Origin: Pyxicephalus adspersus
Lineage: Eukaryota; Chordata; Amphibia; Anura; Pyxicephalidae
NCBI RefSeq assembly: GCF_032062135.1
Contig: NC_092858.1
Span: forward strand, 120,705,125 to 120,769,124
Direction of reading: 5' to 3'
DNA length: 64,000 nucleotides
Part shown: positions 46,056-57,239 of the stretch, piece by piece
Numbering within the stretch: the first letter of the stretch is position 1
Layout of the letters: each line of letters begins with the position of its first letter
Notes under the pieces: model-generated
The model's input: the letters and a program-made list of their open reading frames with translations, nothing else
The model's database searches: none
What the model was told of the DNA's origin: nothing
Program-made: the position numbers and the translations under genes

Positions 46056-47001
46056 CTCAGCTGGGTTCAGTACCTATATGCTGTGCGAATCCTCATCTGG
46101 CTACATCTGGAATGCAGTACTGTACACTGGAAAAGGGACAAAGTTCAACCTCAGATACAGCCATTATGGATTGGCAACATCTTCAGTGCTATCCATCATT
46201 GAGCCTCTGCTAGATCAAGGCTATTGTGTCATAACCGACAATTTCTACACCTCTCCTGAACTTTATGAGTTCCTTCTGCAACACAGAACAGATGCCTATG
46301 GAACCGTTAGGGGTAACCGGTGCAACCTGCCAGACAGGAGAAATAGTTGCCTGGCAGAAAGGCAAGATGATTAGTGTTGATGTTCGAATTCGGGTTGTCC
46401 CAAACCGAATTTTGCTGCATTCGACAGCAAAAATTCGAATTTAAGAAAAAAAAAAAAAAGCGTTTTTAAGCTTTTATGAAAGCTTTCATTGAAAACAATG
46501 GGGGCTTTTATAAACATTTTTAGCAGGACATTGGAATCTGGAAGCCCCCTTTAAAAAGGAGACTCCCAGATCTCCACCGCCCCACCCTGGGGAATGAGTA
46601 CAGGGGTACATAAATCCCCTTACTCATTCCCTGAAAGGGTTAAAATATAAGTAAAAAATAGGACAAGGCTTTAATTTAAAATTATTTTATTGTGTGTGTT
46701 TGTGTAATTTAACTTTTTTTTTTTTCTTAAATTATTTATTTTGTATCTGTTTTTTATTTTAAACTTGTTTTTTTTATTTTTTACAGGTTATCCTACAATG
46801 ACATTATGAATCATAATGTCATTGTGGGATTCCTGGACCGTGGGAACTGTGCGGTCACAGTTAATTGAAAGCAGGTGCCTTCAATTAGCTGTAACCGCAG
46901 GCACAATGATTTTGTAAGACTTTTGTATGATTCATAATGTCATTGTGCCTGAAGGAAACGTCCTGTTGTAGATTAGCCCATGGGAATGCAGTCCATGTAG
47001 A

Positions 47002-47405
47002 CTAAAGCTGCATACACATGTCCAATAATTATCGTTAGAAACGACTGATGAACAACCGATTGGCCAAAAAAAGGGACCAAGGACACCGGCGAACGAGGAT
47101 TGTCGTTGGAAATGAACGACCGCCACGGTGGATCTTTCACTATCTATCGCTTGTACGGTCGTTCAGTGATTGTGCATGTTTCTGCGGTACACTTTCTCCT
47201 TTACATGTCCCTCCCTGCATCGTTCAAACGATTGTATCTAGCGTGTGGACACTGTTGGTGGATTATATATGAACAATCATATTGTTACAGCATGTACAGA
47301 ATTGTGCACAATATGATTGTTCAAGTATAATCGTGCATAATCGTTGATCGGTCGTAATCGTTCATTTTCTAACAATAATTATTGGAAGTGTGTACCTAGC
47401 TTTAG
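47002..47405. mobile_element. MITE nested inside the hAT element (CTAAAGCTG termini)
   Basis: Ends CTAAAGCTGCATACACA and TGTGTACCTAGCTTTAG are inverted repeats. The TAATTATCGTT / AACAATAATTA pairing continues inward. Its termini match the 52731 MITE. The equivalent stretch is absent from the hAT relative at 19243. Confidence 0.75.
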
Positions 47406-47470
47406 CCTAATATTGATTTGACAGGTGCACTTTAATATTCATGTGAAGCACAGGGGTATGGAATAGTGTT

Positions 47471-47568
47471 ATGTATCTTTTTATATTGTATCTTTTTATG
47501 TATCCTTTTACAATGTATCTCTTTACAATGTATCTTTTTATGTATCCTTTTATAATGTATCTTTTTAC
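47471..47568 (+). repeat. Tandem repeat TGTATC(T/C)TTTTA
   Basis: Six or so units of about 16-18 bases (TGTATCTTTTTA, TGTATCCTTTTACAA and variants). Produces a Lys/Ile/His-rich minus frame that is not a gene. Confidence 0.85.
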
Positions 47569-48365
47569 ATCTGTTTGGAGGCTGTAGAAGCTCTACACAG
47601 TGCTGAACAATAACCCACATTTTTCCCACATTGACTTCAATGGTGTTCAAATTCGACGTTCGTTCACCCGCACAATATAGGTCTATTCAACCGAATAGAT
47701 GTTGAATCGAATAGTGAGCTATTCGACCAACAGTAAAGATGATGGCCCTGAGATGGTGTGACAAGAAAGATGTGTGCCTGATGAGTACTGTCCATGATGC
47801 TTCCACCGTTCTGGTACACACAAAACATATGAAAGAAAAAATGAAGCCACAGGTAGTGATTGACTACAACAACACCATGGGAGGTGTCGACAGTGCTGAC
47901 CAAGCCATGACATTCTACCCAGCGATGAGGAAACAGCAAAGGAAGTACTACTAAAAGATTTTCAGGCATCTAGTTGAGCAAGGCCTATAGAATGCCTACA
48001 TTCTGAACAGAAAAAATAGCTACAGGTCTGTGAATCATTCATATTTCATTTTGTAAGTTTCCGAATCCATAGTCAAGAACCACCAAACACCATCAGTGGC
48101 TTTGAATAGACCTGGACGTCGTGCTTCCACCATTGTCAACCCAGAACAGCTGAACGCCCAGAACGCCCGGTGATCACTTCACAGAATACATCCCACCAAC
48201 CCAGAAAAAGGCAGCACCTACAAGGATGTGCGTGGTTTGCTTCTCAAAGACCGATGACAGAGGAAGGAAGAAATGCAAAGAAACCAGGTTCTACTGTCCT
48301 GACTGTGATGTTGGACTTTGTGCAGCACCCTGCTTCAAAATCTACCACACCCGGGATGTCTACTA

Positions 48366-48720
48366 AAAAAGTAAATATTTTTTTTTTTAAATCTGCATTT
48401 AATTTATATTATTATTTATCAATAATATTGCACCCTTGTTAGGAAAATTTCAGTGAGCAATTTTTGATAAAATAGTTTTTTTTTTTATAAATTACATTGT
48501 TGTGGTCTATTATTTCATTATTTTTTATAATTAGCATTTATATTTATGTATTATATTATAATTTATGATTATAATATAATAAATAAATATAATTATTATA
48601 CCAGGGAGTTAATCCTAAGAATTACAGGCCCACAATATAAACAAAAATGTATATGCAAAAAAAAAAAGGATCACTTTTTGCATCAAAAAATTGACAGAAT
48701 TAGAATGCTAGGGGGGTTAA
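48366..48720 (+). mobile_element. 3' non-coding end of piggyBac 2
   Basis: Follows the transposase stop. Matches the corresponding end of element 1 in the TTTATCAATAATATTGCACCCTTGTT-type block and the AGTTAATCCTAAGAATTACAGGCC-type block. Ends GGGGGG then TTAA (48717-48720). The last 53 bases also occur at 1446-1498. Confidence 0.85.
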
Positions 48721-48804
48721 ACTAAAACATAGACTGAATTTTTATGAATGCTGGACTGCTAAGGAATCATTAAAAATTAATTATTATAAATTGAGAGTAT
48801 ACAG
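48721..48804. other. Short spacer between piggyBac 2 and copy B2
   Basis: No feature. Confidence 0.4.
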
Positions 48805-49175
48805 ATGCTTTTGACAATAAAGCATAAGTTTTTTATTACACAGCTCAACAAAAGTTTTCACTTTCCAAAACAAGGAGTATCAGAATACCGAGCAGAAGAC
48901 TGGCGGCTTTTCATGGACAGTTCTACTCGAAATTGTTTGAAATCTGTTTTACTGCATAATGGCAACTGCTATCCATCAATTCCAATTAGTCCTTCAACAA
49001 AACTTAAAGGGGAATATGAAAATATTAAAATGGTCTTACATAAGCTTTGCTATCATGAACATCAATGGTCTATATGTGATGATTTAAAAATGGTTAACTT
49101 CTACTTGGAGAGCAAAGTCGATACACAAAGTACCCATGTTTCATCTGCTTGTGGGATAGTAGAGCAAAGCAGGAT
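48805..49175 (+). pseudogene. Transposase-like family, copy B2 (fragment)
   Basis: Open frame covering only the central block: SEYRAEDWRLFMDSS, KSVLLHNGNCYPSIPI, YHEHQWSICDDLKMV and a diverged GYTK..CFLCLWDS zone (frame lost near 49120). Same order as copies A1 and B3. The match to B3 ends precisely after AGGATCACTG (49180), where hairpin sequence related to the 19243 hAT element begins. The downstream half of the annotated frame (to 49362) is that hairpin sequence, not gene. It lacks the zinc region and the C-terminal part. Confidence 0.75.
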
Positions 49176-49395
49176 CACTGTCAGCTCTGCTCCCCTGATT
49201 GCTTTTGCAGCCCTTGCAGCTACAGGGTGGCAACAGCAATCAGGGGAGCAGAGCTGTCAGCCCTGTAGTATGTGTTCGTGGATAGAGCTTCTGTATCCAG
49301 GAACACAGTGTGAGACTCGCTGGCTGCTCATGAATGAATGCAGCGTGGGAAAAATCCTCTGAGTTTTCCCACGGCCGCATTCATTTATAAACGCA
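49176..49395. mobile_element. Hairpin-rich fragment of the 19243-type hAT family
   Basis: Inverted arms CAGCTCTGCTCCCCTGATTG (49182-49201) and their complement at 49236-49258, then text like TATGTGTTCGTGGATAGAGC that matches 20000-20020, then a third palindrome (GAATGAATGCAGCGTGGGAAAA with TTTTCCCACGGCCGCATTC). No termini or duplication found; sits exactly between copies B2 and B3. Confidence 0.7.
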
Positions 49396-50603
49396 AATGG
49401 CTTTGGGGATAGTATACCTTTATGCTCATAGTAGCACCCACATTTTTAAAATTTAGGAGCAAGTTTTGTACCAGTTCTTCATAATTTTGTGCTTTATGGT
49501 TACCCAAGAAGTTCTTAACAACCATGACATAGCTGTGTCAGGCAGAAGCTTCAGTATCAGTCATGTAATTTGTGAAATTTTCGAATTTTGGGTCCACAAA
49601 GATTCCTGCTTTTAATTTTTCAGTGCTTAATCCAGGGAAGATACTACAAATGTATTTGAAGTGATTACTGTCCTTGTTCAGAGCTCTAACAAATTACTTA
49701 AATAATTCCAACATTATGTGTAGTGAAGGGATAATAATTTTTATTTTGTCAACCATTGGCTCGTTAATGATGTTCGCTGCACCTTTTTTCATGTTTTCCC
49801 TTGGAGGCCATGTGACTTATTTCCAGTGATCCTGCTTTGCTCTACTATCCCACAAGCAGATGAAACATGGGTACTTTGTGTATCCACTTTGCTTTCCAAG
49901 TAGGAAGTTCTCAAATCAACACATTGGTGTTCATGATAGCAAAACTTTTGTAAGACCATTCTGATATATTCATATTCTTTAAATTTTGTTGAGTGACCAA
50001 TTGGAATTGATGCATAGCAGTTGCCATTATGCAGTAAAACAGATTTCAAACTTTGAGTGGAACTGTCTATGAAAAGCTCGGTATTCTGGTACTCCCATAT
50101 GGGCTTATATATGCCATATATCCCATCTTCACTGTTTTATGGTAAATGTGTCACCTCTCTTGTTCTATAAACCAATATTTTAACTTCCGGTCTCAGACAG
50201 TTTTTTTCTTTTAGCCTGGATGCTAAAAGTTCAGATGGTTGTTTTGACAGACTTAAGTCAAGTATTAAATCATTGAGCACAGGTCGTCTTGCTGATTCCT
50301 AATCAGGGTACTCCCATTTGTTTTTTCTTGATTGAAACCTTTTACATTCACAGCACAAAAATAACAATCATTATGATGATTTTTGGGCTCTCGCCATACC
50401 ATATGTCCAAATTTCGAACTCTACACAAGTTTTGCATACCATATGGGGAGCCTAATACTTATCTTGGCCCTCCAGTTTAATACCATAATATACAAGATAT
50501 GCTTGTTTCACAACTTCTGTAGTGTTTCTTCTGTGTTTTTGCTGAGAATATTCACCACAAATGTAGCAAAATACATTTATCAACTTTTTCTTGAAGAACT
50601 CAT
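49396..50603 (-). pseudogene. Transposase-like family, copy B3 (broken)
   Basis: Minus strand. The ATG at 50603 gives M-S-S-S-R, as in A1's M-S-R-R-S. Then, across stops: CYICGEYSQQ, KQAYLVYYGIKLEGQDKY, APHMVCKTCVE (cysteine region, 50560-50400); MVWREPKNHHNDCYFC (about 50400-50350); LLASRLKEK-like region near 50220; EYRAF and KSVLLHNGNCYASIPI (50080-49995); YTKYPCF-like with CLWDSR retained (about 49850); WPPRENMKKGAANIINEP (49800-49750); LKAGIFVDPKF (49600); VKNFLGNHKAQNYEEL and MSIKV (49510-49410). The C-terminus after SIKV is lost at the hairpin fragment. At least eight stops or frameshifts. Confidence 0.8.
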
Positions 50604-50639
50604 ATTTCTGTAAATAAAGAGAATGTACAAATAAAAAGA

Positions 50640-52725
50640 AGGCAAATGAAAATTTCAGGAAAAATAATGCTACATTTATTATATAAGATGCAAAACATCG
50701 GTGTAAATAAAGATTGTAAATAATATGCTGTGGTAACGTTTGATGTTGGTAAAATCTAAAGTCTATTCCGAATACTATATCACAAGAACTAGGTCAATTC
50801 AATGAAACTGATGTCATTTCTTGATTCAGCAGACCTGAAATACACTAAATATATTGAAAAATCCTTGGCAAGTGAAAAAAAAATGTTTTTGTTGAGCTGT
50901 GTTATTTATTTTACAGTTTACTAGCCCTTGTGGTGTGATGGACATTCTTGTTTTCATTTGTCAGGATTTTGACTAGTCAGGTCTTCTCATGAAACACTTC
51001 CTTTTTTAGTGTGACAACGCTCACTCACTGTACTGTATGGATAGCAAATAGTAGAATAATATTGTCATCTTAGGATGCTCTTCTGCTGTGTAATTGTAAG
51101 TCTACACACCTTTTATCACACTCCACATCTGCATACTAAAGGGATGCAGTTCTTGTGGAGTTCACAAAAGATAGCTGGGAAGGAGAATAACATTGTGTGA
51201 GAATTCAGCATACTGCACAGGAAGTTATCAGGACAGAGTTCTGGCAAGAGTACACAAGATTTTTTTCTTTACTTCCACTACCATGTAAGAACTGGTAAAC
51301 TGCAGCAAAGTTTTTAAATTAAAATTACTTAATGGATCCTCAGAGGTCCTCTCTATTTTCAGCTTTAAAGACTGAGAATTGTTCCCAGTATAAAATATAT
51401 TTTTTCAATCTATCCCTACACAAAAATTGCTATATCAACAAAAAAAATATTCAATACTCTGTCTGCTAAAGATTGTACTCCACATAGGTTAATAGTTAAG
51501 GAACTCAAATGCAATTCTAGGCTAAAGCAATTCTAAATTCTAAAGCATGCATAGGTTAATTACCAGACATGCAATTGTAAACAGGAACAAATTGGCTCTG
51601 CAAGGACAGCTTTATCTGACACTTCTATATATGCTCGATTTTCTTCTGTGTCTATAAATACAAGTTGTAAAACAATAACCAACATCACCTTTGACTAGGT
51701 TAATATGTTTAGCAAATACAGTGTCAAAACAACAGTCTTGCTAATCCACCACAGACTCACAATTATCAGAGTTGGCAGAACTTCCATCAGTCCATTTTGG
51801 TAAAGCTCAGTACAGGTGGTTAGGTAAGATAGGAGAAATCAGTGCCAAGCCCCTTGCCAGAAGCTCTGCATGATAAGAGTTAGCTGGCAGCTACTGTGAA
51901 TAAGTAAAGTCTTTTTGGCATTGATAGACTGACACATGTAAACGTACGCCTGGTAGGGAAGCTCTTATCATGAAATAATGAAGGCTCACAAAGAGCAATG
52001 AGGTTTTGCTATTAGATAACCAGTGAATCTCTAGGTTCATGAAAACACATCATAAACCATTTAAACAATGGCAGCAAAAGAGATGAAGAAAGAGCTGTTG
52101 TTATTTCCTTCTGATAGAACACTGCAATGTAATTAACAGAGTCATAGCATGTACTTTAACCACCATATCCATCATGAACACAACGCCTTCTTTTTCTTGT
52201 CTTACAAAATCAAGGTTAAAATTAGTCTCCCCGTGTTTGTACATTTCCAGAGAACAGAGTCAAAGGTATATTTTAAATTTCTTACAATTACATCTTTTTT
52301 TAATTAATTTATGAAAATGCCTTCTGGGGCTTCAGTACAAAACTGTAAATGGCTGTAAAGTCAACTGACAAATTAAATTATTTTTTGCTAAACATATTTC
52401 ATTGAAACATTCCCAAAGCAACATAGTAGCATTATACAGCTCTTGTCTGTGATTAGGGACATTTTACATGCATGTTTACAATCACTTAAAAAAAATATTT
52501 TATTAAAGTATTAATTAAACAATACTGAAAAGATATACACAAAAATTTAATCATTTTAAAACTCCATTATTTAATATTTTAAGTGACATTAAAGTAAAGG
52601 AAAATACTGATTTAGCCAAATATTAGGAACCTAAGGGTTAAATAAGGCCATGGTCCAGCACAAGTGCTCGCCAGATGCCGATCCCCCAATCTAACACTGC
52701 ATTTTTCACAAATTGCAAGCCCCTT
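50640..52725. other. No gene seen
   Basis: AT-rich, no domain-bearing frame, no repeat recognised. Confidence 0.45.
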
Positions 52726-52730
52726 TCTTA

Positions 52731-53061
52731 AGCTGCGTACACACGGCAAATTTTTCTCGCCCGATAATCGGTATCGGCCAATTATCGGGCGAAAATCTGC
52801 CGTGTGTACAGTCGGTCATCGTCCATCGTCCGACGACCGTCCTGGCGGATCCATGGACGATGGACGACGACCGATCCTAATGAAAGGGAAGGGGAGAGCG
52901 CGCAGCAGGGTGCCGCTCCGTCGCTCTCCCCCTCCCCTCTCCATAGAGCATGAACGGTGCTGTATGTACAGCATCGTTCATGCATCGTGCAGTCTTTTCT
53001 CGTTGGAAAGGATCGTGAAAGATCCTTTCCAACGAGAAAAATTGCACGTGTGTACGCAGCT
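52731..53061. mobile_element. Harbinger-like MITE (AGCTGCGTACACACG termini)
   Basis: Termini AGCTGCGTACACACG and CGTGTGTACGCAGCT, flanked by the 3-bp TTA at 52728-52730 and 53062-53064, which suits the PIF/Harbinger target preference. Body CpG-rich, with nested palindromes at 52764-52796 and 52993-53041 (TTTTCTCGTTGGAAAGGATC with its complement). The 133- and 118-codon frames over it are translations of the palindromes. Confidence 0.85.
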
Positions 53062-53064
53062 TTA

Positions 53065-54974
53065 GCCTCAGGAGGTTAGATGCGCTATCCCAGCACATGG
53101 TTGCCACAGGACTTGTGTGCACAAGGGCTGGCATCTGGGTAAAGACTGCAAGAGAATCAGAAGCCCAAAGATGGTGCAGTACAAAGGAGGTCATACACTG
53201 GTAATCAGTCCACCGAATAGATGAGTTATTCAAGGTTAAAGATAAAGCAGGGTGGGGATCACAGGCACAAGGTCAATCCAGGCCGCATAGAGTGTGGTGT
53301 GTGATACTGATGACCAGATAAGCATCTCCTAACATTAGGTTCCCAGTTATTTTAAATAGCTATATTTTCTATATCAATCTACAAACTATATAGACATTTT
53401 GTTTAATTAGTGGCCTGAGCTGTTTTATGTCTATTGTACCTATTGTGAAATTGATGCCTTCAATACAAACCCAATGCCCCTATGTTTTTATTATTATCTG
53501 CTGATCGGATGTACTTTTGTGATGAAACTATATTCATAATTGGAGTTTTTTTTTTACATTTAAGAAAAAAATACCCATGTTGGTACCATAGACAAAACAA
53601 ACATTTACCCTTATAATGTGTGGTAAGCTCCACTGCAAAAGTAGTTTTGAAATACCCAGAGTTTAGCTATAAGATGAAATTGATTACATTGTTATTTTTT
53701 TTATTTGTGAGGATTATTTTAAAGAAAATCAAAGAAGAGTACAAAGCAGACATAAATAAGTCATACAGTGTAAAATAATCAACATTAGTTGTACAAAATA
53801 GAAATTGAAATATTATAGTTAGAGTTAGTTAAAGTTAGAATAAATGCACAATGGCTAAAATCAAGCAATTCCCTAAAGAAATCCTTAAATGTAGAGCTAC
53901 TGCCAGTGTAATATTGAAGTGTAACAAGAGGGAAGGTGCAGAAAAAAATAGGAATGTAAATAAATAGTACCAATACACCAGGAAAAAGCCTAAGAAGTGT
54001 CATGCATCATGAACATCACAAACCAACTTTAATGAAAAACTCACATGGGTATTATACATTTTCTAGAGAGATTATGCAAGAAAGTCAGGGGGCCAAGCAG
54101 GAATTCAATATGAAGAAAAGTACAAATGAGATTATGAACTTGACCCACATTTTACCTCTCTGGGTCATGACACTAAATGTGGATTATAATGCAATCTTCT
54201 AAGCAATTCCAAAAACAATGCATGTGATAATCAGAAACAATTTTGGCGATATGAACTGGTGTGAGATACCACCTAAAAAAAAATCTTTTCAGCATTTTTC
54301 AAAGCCATGAATGATAAGAGAGCATTTTGCAGTGGCAATCCGAATGGCCTACTAAACAGAATATTCAATATAGATACCCAGCTCCTTTTCCAGTTGTTGC
54401 ATATACCTTTGTTATCCACCACTGGAAAATCCAGACTCGGAGGGGGGGCAGTTACCATTAATGAGTAAGGATAAATGAGGAGAGATTAGGGCCCCAAAAA
54501 ATGTTACTGCATCTCATACTTTTAGTTTGAATAGAGAAGAAAAGGGCTAACATCTAGTGGACAAAAAGAGGGAGGGAGCCAAATCAACAAGGAAATGGCA
54601 GTGGGGTCACAATCCAGGAGAATGAACAACAGCCACAAGAAGGTATAAAATAAATCATGTAAAAGTTAAAGAGGCGCAATCTCGGCTGCCGCATAGTACT
54701 TGTGAGGGATGGGAACCCCTAAGCAACCCCTACATTAGGAATGGCAGAGTGTAGCCCAGGGTGGGTAGAATCCCAAACAAATGTATAAGATTTAGTTAAA
54801 AGAGAACCTGAACTGTGTACTAGGACTCCCAAAAGAAGGAGGACTTGGAAATAGAATGCTATCAAATTATCATATATTCAGGAATTGCTCTATCTGCTAA
54901 AAAAGATATCCAAGTGGTTGTCACTTATTCAACAGAGTGGACAATTTCCAAAAAAGTTCAGAAAAATTAGCCTG
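53065..54974. other. No gene seen
   Basis: Nothing supported. Short frames at 53785-54202 lack domains. Confidence 0.45.
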
Positions 54975-55277
54975 TGTAACACAGGGACAAAGAGGGCACC
55001 TGTGTTACTGGGAAAAGTCCTGAATAGATGGTATGTATGACCACAGTTTCTGTTGGTTTTTGGTAGTAGAACCAACAGATTTATTGCAGAGAAGCTCTAG
55101 ATTTTCCTGCCATTTTATTAAACTGGTTTTACTGGGGATCTGCAAGAGAAGAGTGGGGCAACTCCCGGTGGCACATTTTCTTGAGGCTCACAAGCCTACA
55201 TAGCACACCTATAAGAAGCCTGAAAGAGACGCTGATGTCTGGAGTTGCCTTATTGCCAGCTTGCCATTTGGTGCTTG
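54975..55277 (+). mobile_element. 5' LTR of a small gypsy element
   Basis: Opens TGTAACACAGGGACAAAGAG and shares, in order, GAAGCTCTAG, GAGGCT(C/T)ACAAGCCTA, CACACCT and TTGCCTTATTGC(C/T)AGC(T/C)TGCCATTTGGTGCT with the 3' LTR at 56407. About 100 bases present in the 3' copy are missing here, so it is a shortened or older LTR. Confidence 0.75.
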
Positions 55278-56355
55278 CATGCGGGCAGGATCCTTAAAGA
55301 GACATCGTACCTAAGAGGTATTTTCTTGTTTTGGAAAATGGACTACAATTGACTATGAAAGTTTATTTGTCCTCTGGTGACTGCTAAGTACAGTGCACAA
55401 AAGTTTTTTCCGCTATTATGAAAGAACTGGTAAAGGCCATGTTGGAAAACACTGTGGCTCTGCAGAAGTCACATCAGCAGGCCAAAGCTGCCTAACAGGA
55501 AACCAACAGACTCCTAGCAGCCCATTAGGTTATGCTGAGGCAAGGAACCAACAGATCTACGCTGAGGATGCCCGGGACTATGACAACCTGAAGTTCCCTG
55601 TGACAGCTGGAGGTCACCACCTCTCTGTGGGCGCAGCGGGTCCACAATTGGTACTTCCAGATTAGGAGGTCCCCCCAGTCACAGATGCATGACCTTATTA
55701 ACCTGGTGAAACACTGGCTGCAGCTGGAACTGCTTGAGGAGCCCCAGGTCTCAAAAGTTGATCCCATTCAGGAATGGCCCCATTCTAAATTTAGGAAACA
55801 GGTAAAAAACTTCTTAGAGATTGTTGGGTATTATTAAAGGTTTTTCCCCAATTTTGCTAGTGGCCCCACTCAAATACCTCACAAAAAGGACAGAAAACAG
55901 GAACAATTAATTGGTCCTAAAAGGAGGAAAGAGCCTGAAAGCTGGATTGTGTAAGTGCCCAGTTCTAATTGCCCCCAAATTTTAGAAGGAATTTTTAGTG
56001 CAGACAGATTCGTCAGAGGTCAGCTTGGAGGCGGTCCTGTTCCAGGTAGTGAAGGGGGAAAAACATCCAGTGACATACCTTAGTAAGAGGTTCACCCCCA
56101 CTGAGAGCAGGTATGCCATTGTCAAACAGGAATGCCTGGCCATCAAGTGGGTGCCAGTGAGCCTTAGATAATATCTGTAGGGAAGGAAGCTCAGACATAT
56201 AACGACTATCCCCCACTAAAATGGATGGCCCAGAATAGAGAGAAATCGCAAGGGTCACCCATTAGTTCCTCTCCCTACACAACCTAAATTTTGTGGTTAA
56301 ACATAAGCCAGGGACACAGCAGGGAAATTCAGATGCCCTGTCCAGCATCTATTAA
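55278..56355 (+). pseudogene. gypsy gag-pol remnant, reduced internal region
   Basis: Between the two LTRs only about 1.1 kb remains. Near 55425 a gag-like piece (VKAMLENTVALQKS-type frame, with TNRLLAAH) is followed by sequence with stops. At about 55795 the RT C-terminus appears (KQVKNFLEIVGYY, with a TAA stop in place of an Arg codon), then after a gap an RNase H segment at 56000-56160 (QTDSSEVSLEAVLFQVV, YLSKRFTPTESRYAIVKQECLAIKW), ending with FVVKHKPGTQQGNSDALSSIY and stop near 56355. Protease, RT catalytic core and integrase are gone. Confidence 0.75.
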
Positions 56356-56406
56356 ATGTTAACTAGCTGTGCTCAGCCCCACAGGCTTGAGCAGGGAGGG
56401 GGGGCA

Positions 56407-56830
56407 TGTAACACAGGGACAGAGAAGGGGACCTGTGTTTCTGGGATTTGTTGCAGGGAAGCTCTAGCTTCTCATGCTGGTTGAATAAAAATGTTTTTTT
56501 GGTGAAGTGGGGTGGGGCAGATTCCAAACTTTAGGTCCCACGTTTTACTGAGGCTTACAAGCCTATATAACACACCTGGTGCTAAACAACAGGAGCTGTG
56601 AATGTGTAAGGCAGGCTACCTGTGAATGTGAAAGAAGAAATTCTGCTGTTGGTCTGTATTCTTTACTGGCCAGGAGGCTGTTTATTTCATTTAAATGACT
56701 TTTGTGTTGCTGACACCACCCCTGCAAGGAAAGATTGTTTTGTTTGTTTTGCCTTTTTTGATCAAAAATGCTAAGGCAAGAAGCTGCCTTATTGCTAGCC
56801 TGCCATTTGGTGCTAATCCCACACCTGGTA
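56407..56830 (+). mobile_element. 3' LTR of the small gypsy element
   Basis: Starts TGTAACACAGGGACAGAGAA after a polypurine run (GGAGGGGGGGCA). Shares the blocks listed for the 5' LTR and ends about 15 bases after TTGCTAGCCTGCCATTTGGTGCT; right limit approximate. No target duplication established. Confidence 0.75.
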
Positions 56831-56900
56831 AAGCTCCTGATAAGAAGGTGTTAAATGAAGGTGTTATCTAAATACAGAATATCTAAGTACAGAATATTCA

Positions 56901-56902
<2 letters not shown>

Positions 56903-56945
<43 letters not shown>
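56903..56945 (+). repeat. (AT)n microsatellite, about 21 units
   Basis: Uninterrupted AT dinucleotides. Confidence 0.98.
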
Positions 56946-56950
<5 letters not shown>

Positions 56951-57239
56951 ATGAATATCTAAAATTATTTATTGAAAGCATCTTTAAAGAAGCAAGAATG
57001 TAATAAGCCCATCAGGAAGTTGCCACATTGAGCAAAAGACATCCTTGATGAGTGATTCTGAAAAAAGAAAAAACAGAATACCTAACAGTTGTTTTTAAAG
57101 TGTTTTTTTCCTCTGGTTTGTTGAATGTTTCTTGAATTAAAGTGTCCAAGTTGATTTGTAGCAGAACTTGAATCCCATTGAAGTCTTGAATGACAGAGGC
57201 AAATTTAGCGGACAGTACACAGCTCAGTTAATTGAGCTT

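Larger units (their letters stand above)
46372..47735. mobile_element. Non-autonomous hAT element nested in piggyBac 2
   Basis: 1364 bp between exact 8-bp duplications AAGATGAT at 46364-46371 and 47736-47743. Termini TAGTGTTGATG and (reverse) TACTGTTGGTC, like the element at 19243. Interior: a 29-nt perfect palindrome at 46796-46824 (CAATGACATTATGA arms), a second inverted repeat at 46850-46907, a MITE at 47002-47405 and a 17/34-bp tandem at 47471-47568. No transposase frame. Skipping it and one duplication copy keeps the transposase reading frame, confirming insertion into coding sequence. Confidence 0.9.
45826..48365 (+). pseudogene. piggyBac transposase 2, interrupted by a hAT element
   Basis: Homology to transposase 1 starts near 45828 (VILQGVV) and runs through PFVGTV and MKYLHFAN. 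A deletion with a 17-bp inverted copy at 46017-46055 removes the segment with the first catalytic Asp. After a frame change near 46078 it continues LCESSSGYIWNAVLYT, IIEPLLDQGY and VITDNFYTS, with the second catalytic Asp in ITDN (about 46231), to the hAT insertion at 46372. It resumes at 47736 with the MMALRWCDKKDV block and YNNTMGGVDSADQ (third catalytic Asp, about 47894), then RPGRRA, and a Cys-rich C-terminal domain at 48221-48365 (CVVC, then CPDC, CAAPCF, IYHTRDVY and stop), with a frame change near 48150-48220. The N-terminal third is missing. Confidence 0.85.

Noticed and set aside
47739..47969. Pair of antiparallel frames suggesting a minus-strand gene
   Set aside because: The plus strand is clear piggyBac transposase; the minus frames are its shadows.
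49176..49362. C-terminal extension of the copy B2 reading frame
   Set aside because: These codons come from the inserted hairpin fragment, not from the gene family.
52664..53233. Plus frame of 133 and minus frame of 118 codons
   Set aside because: Both run across the palindromic Harbinger-like MITE and mirror each other; no domain.
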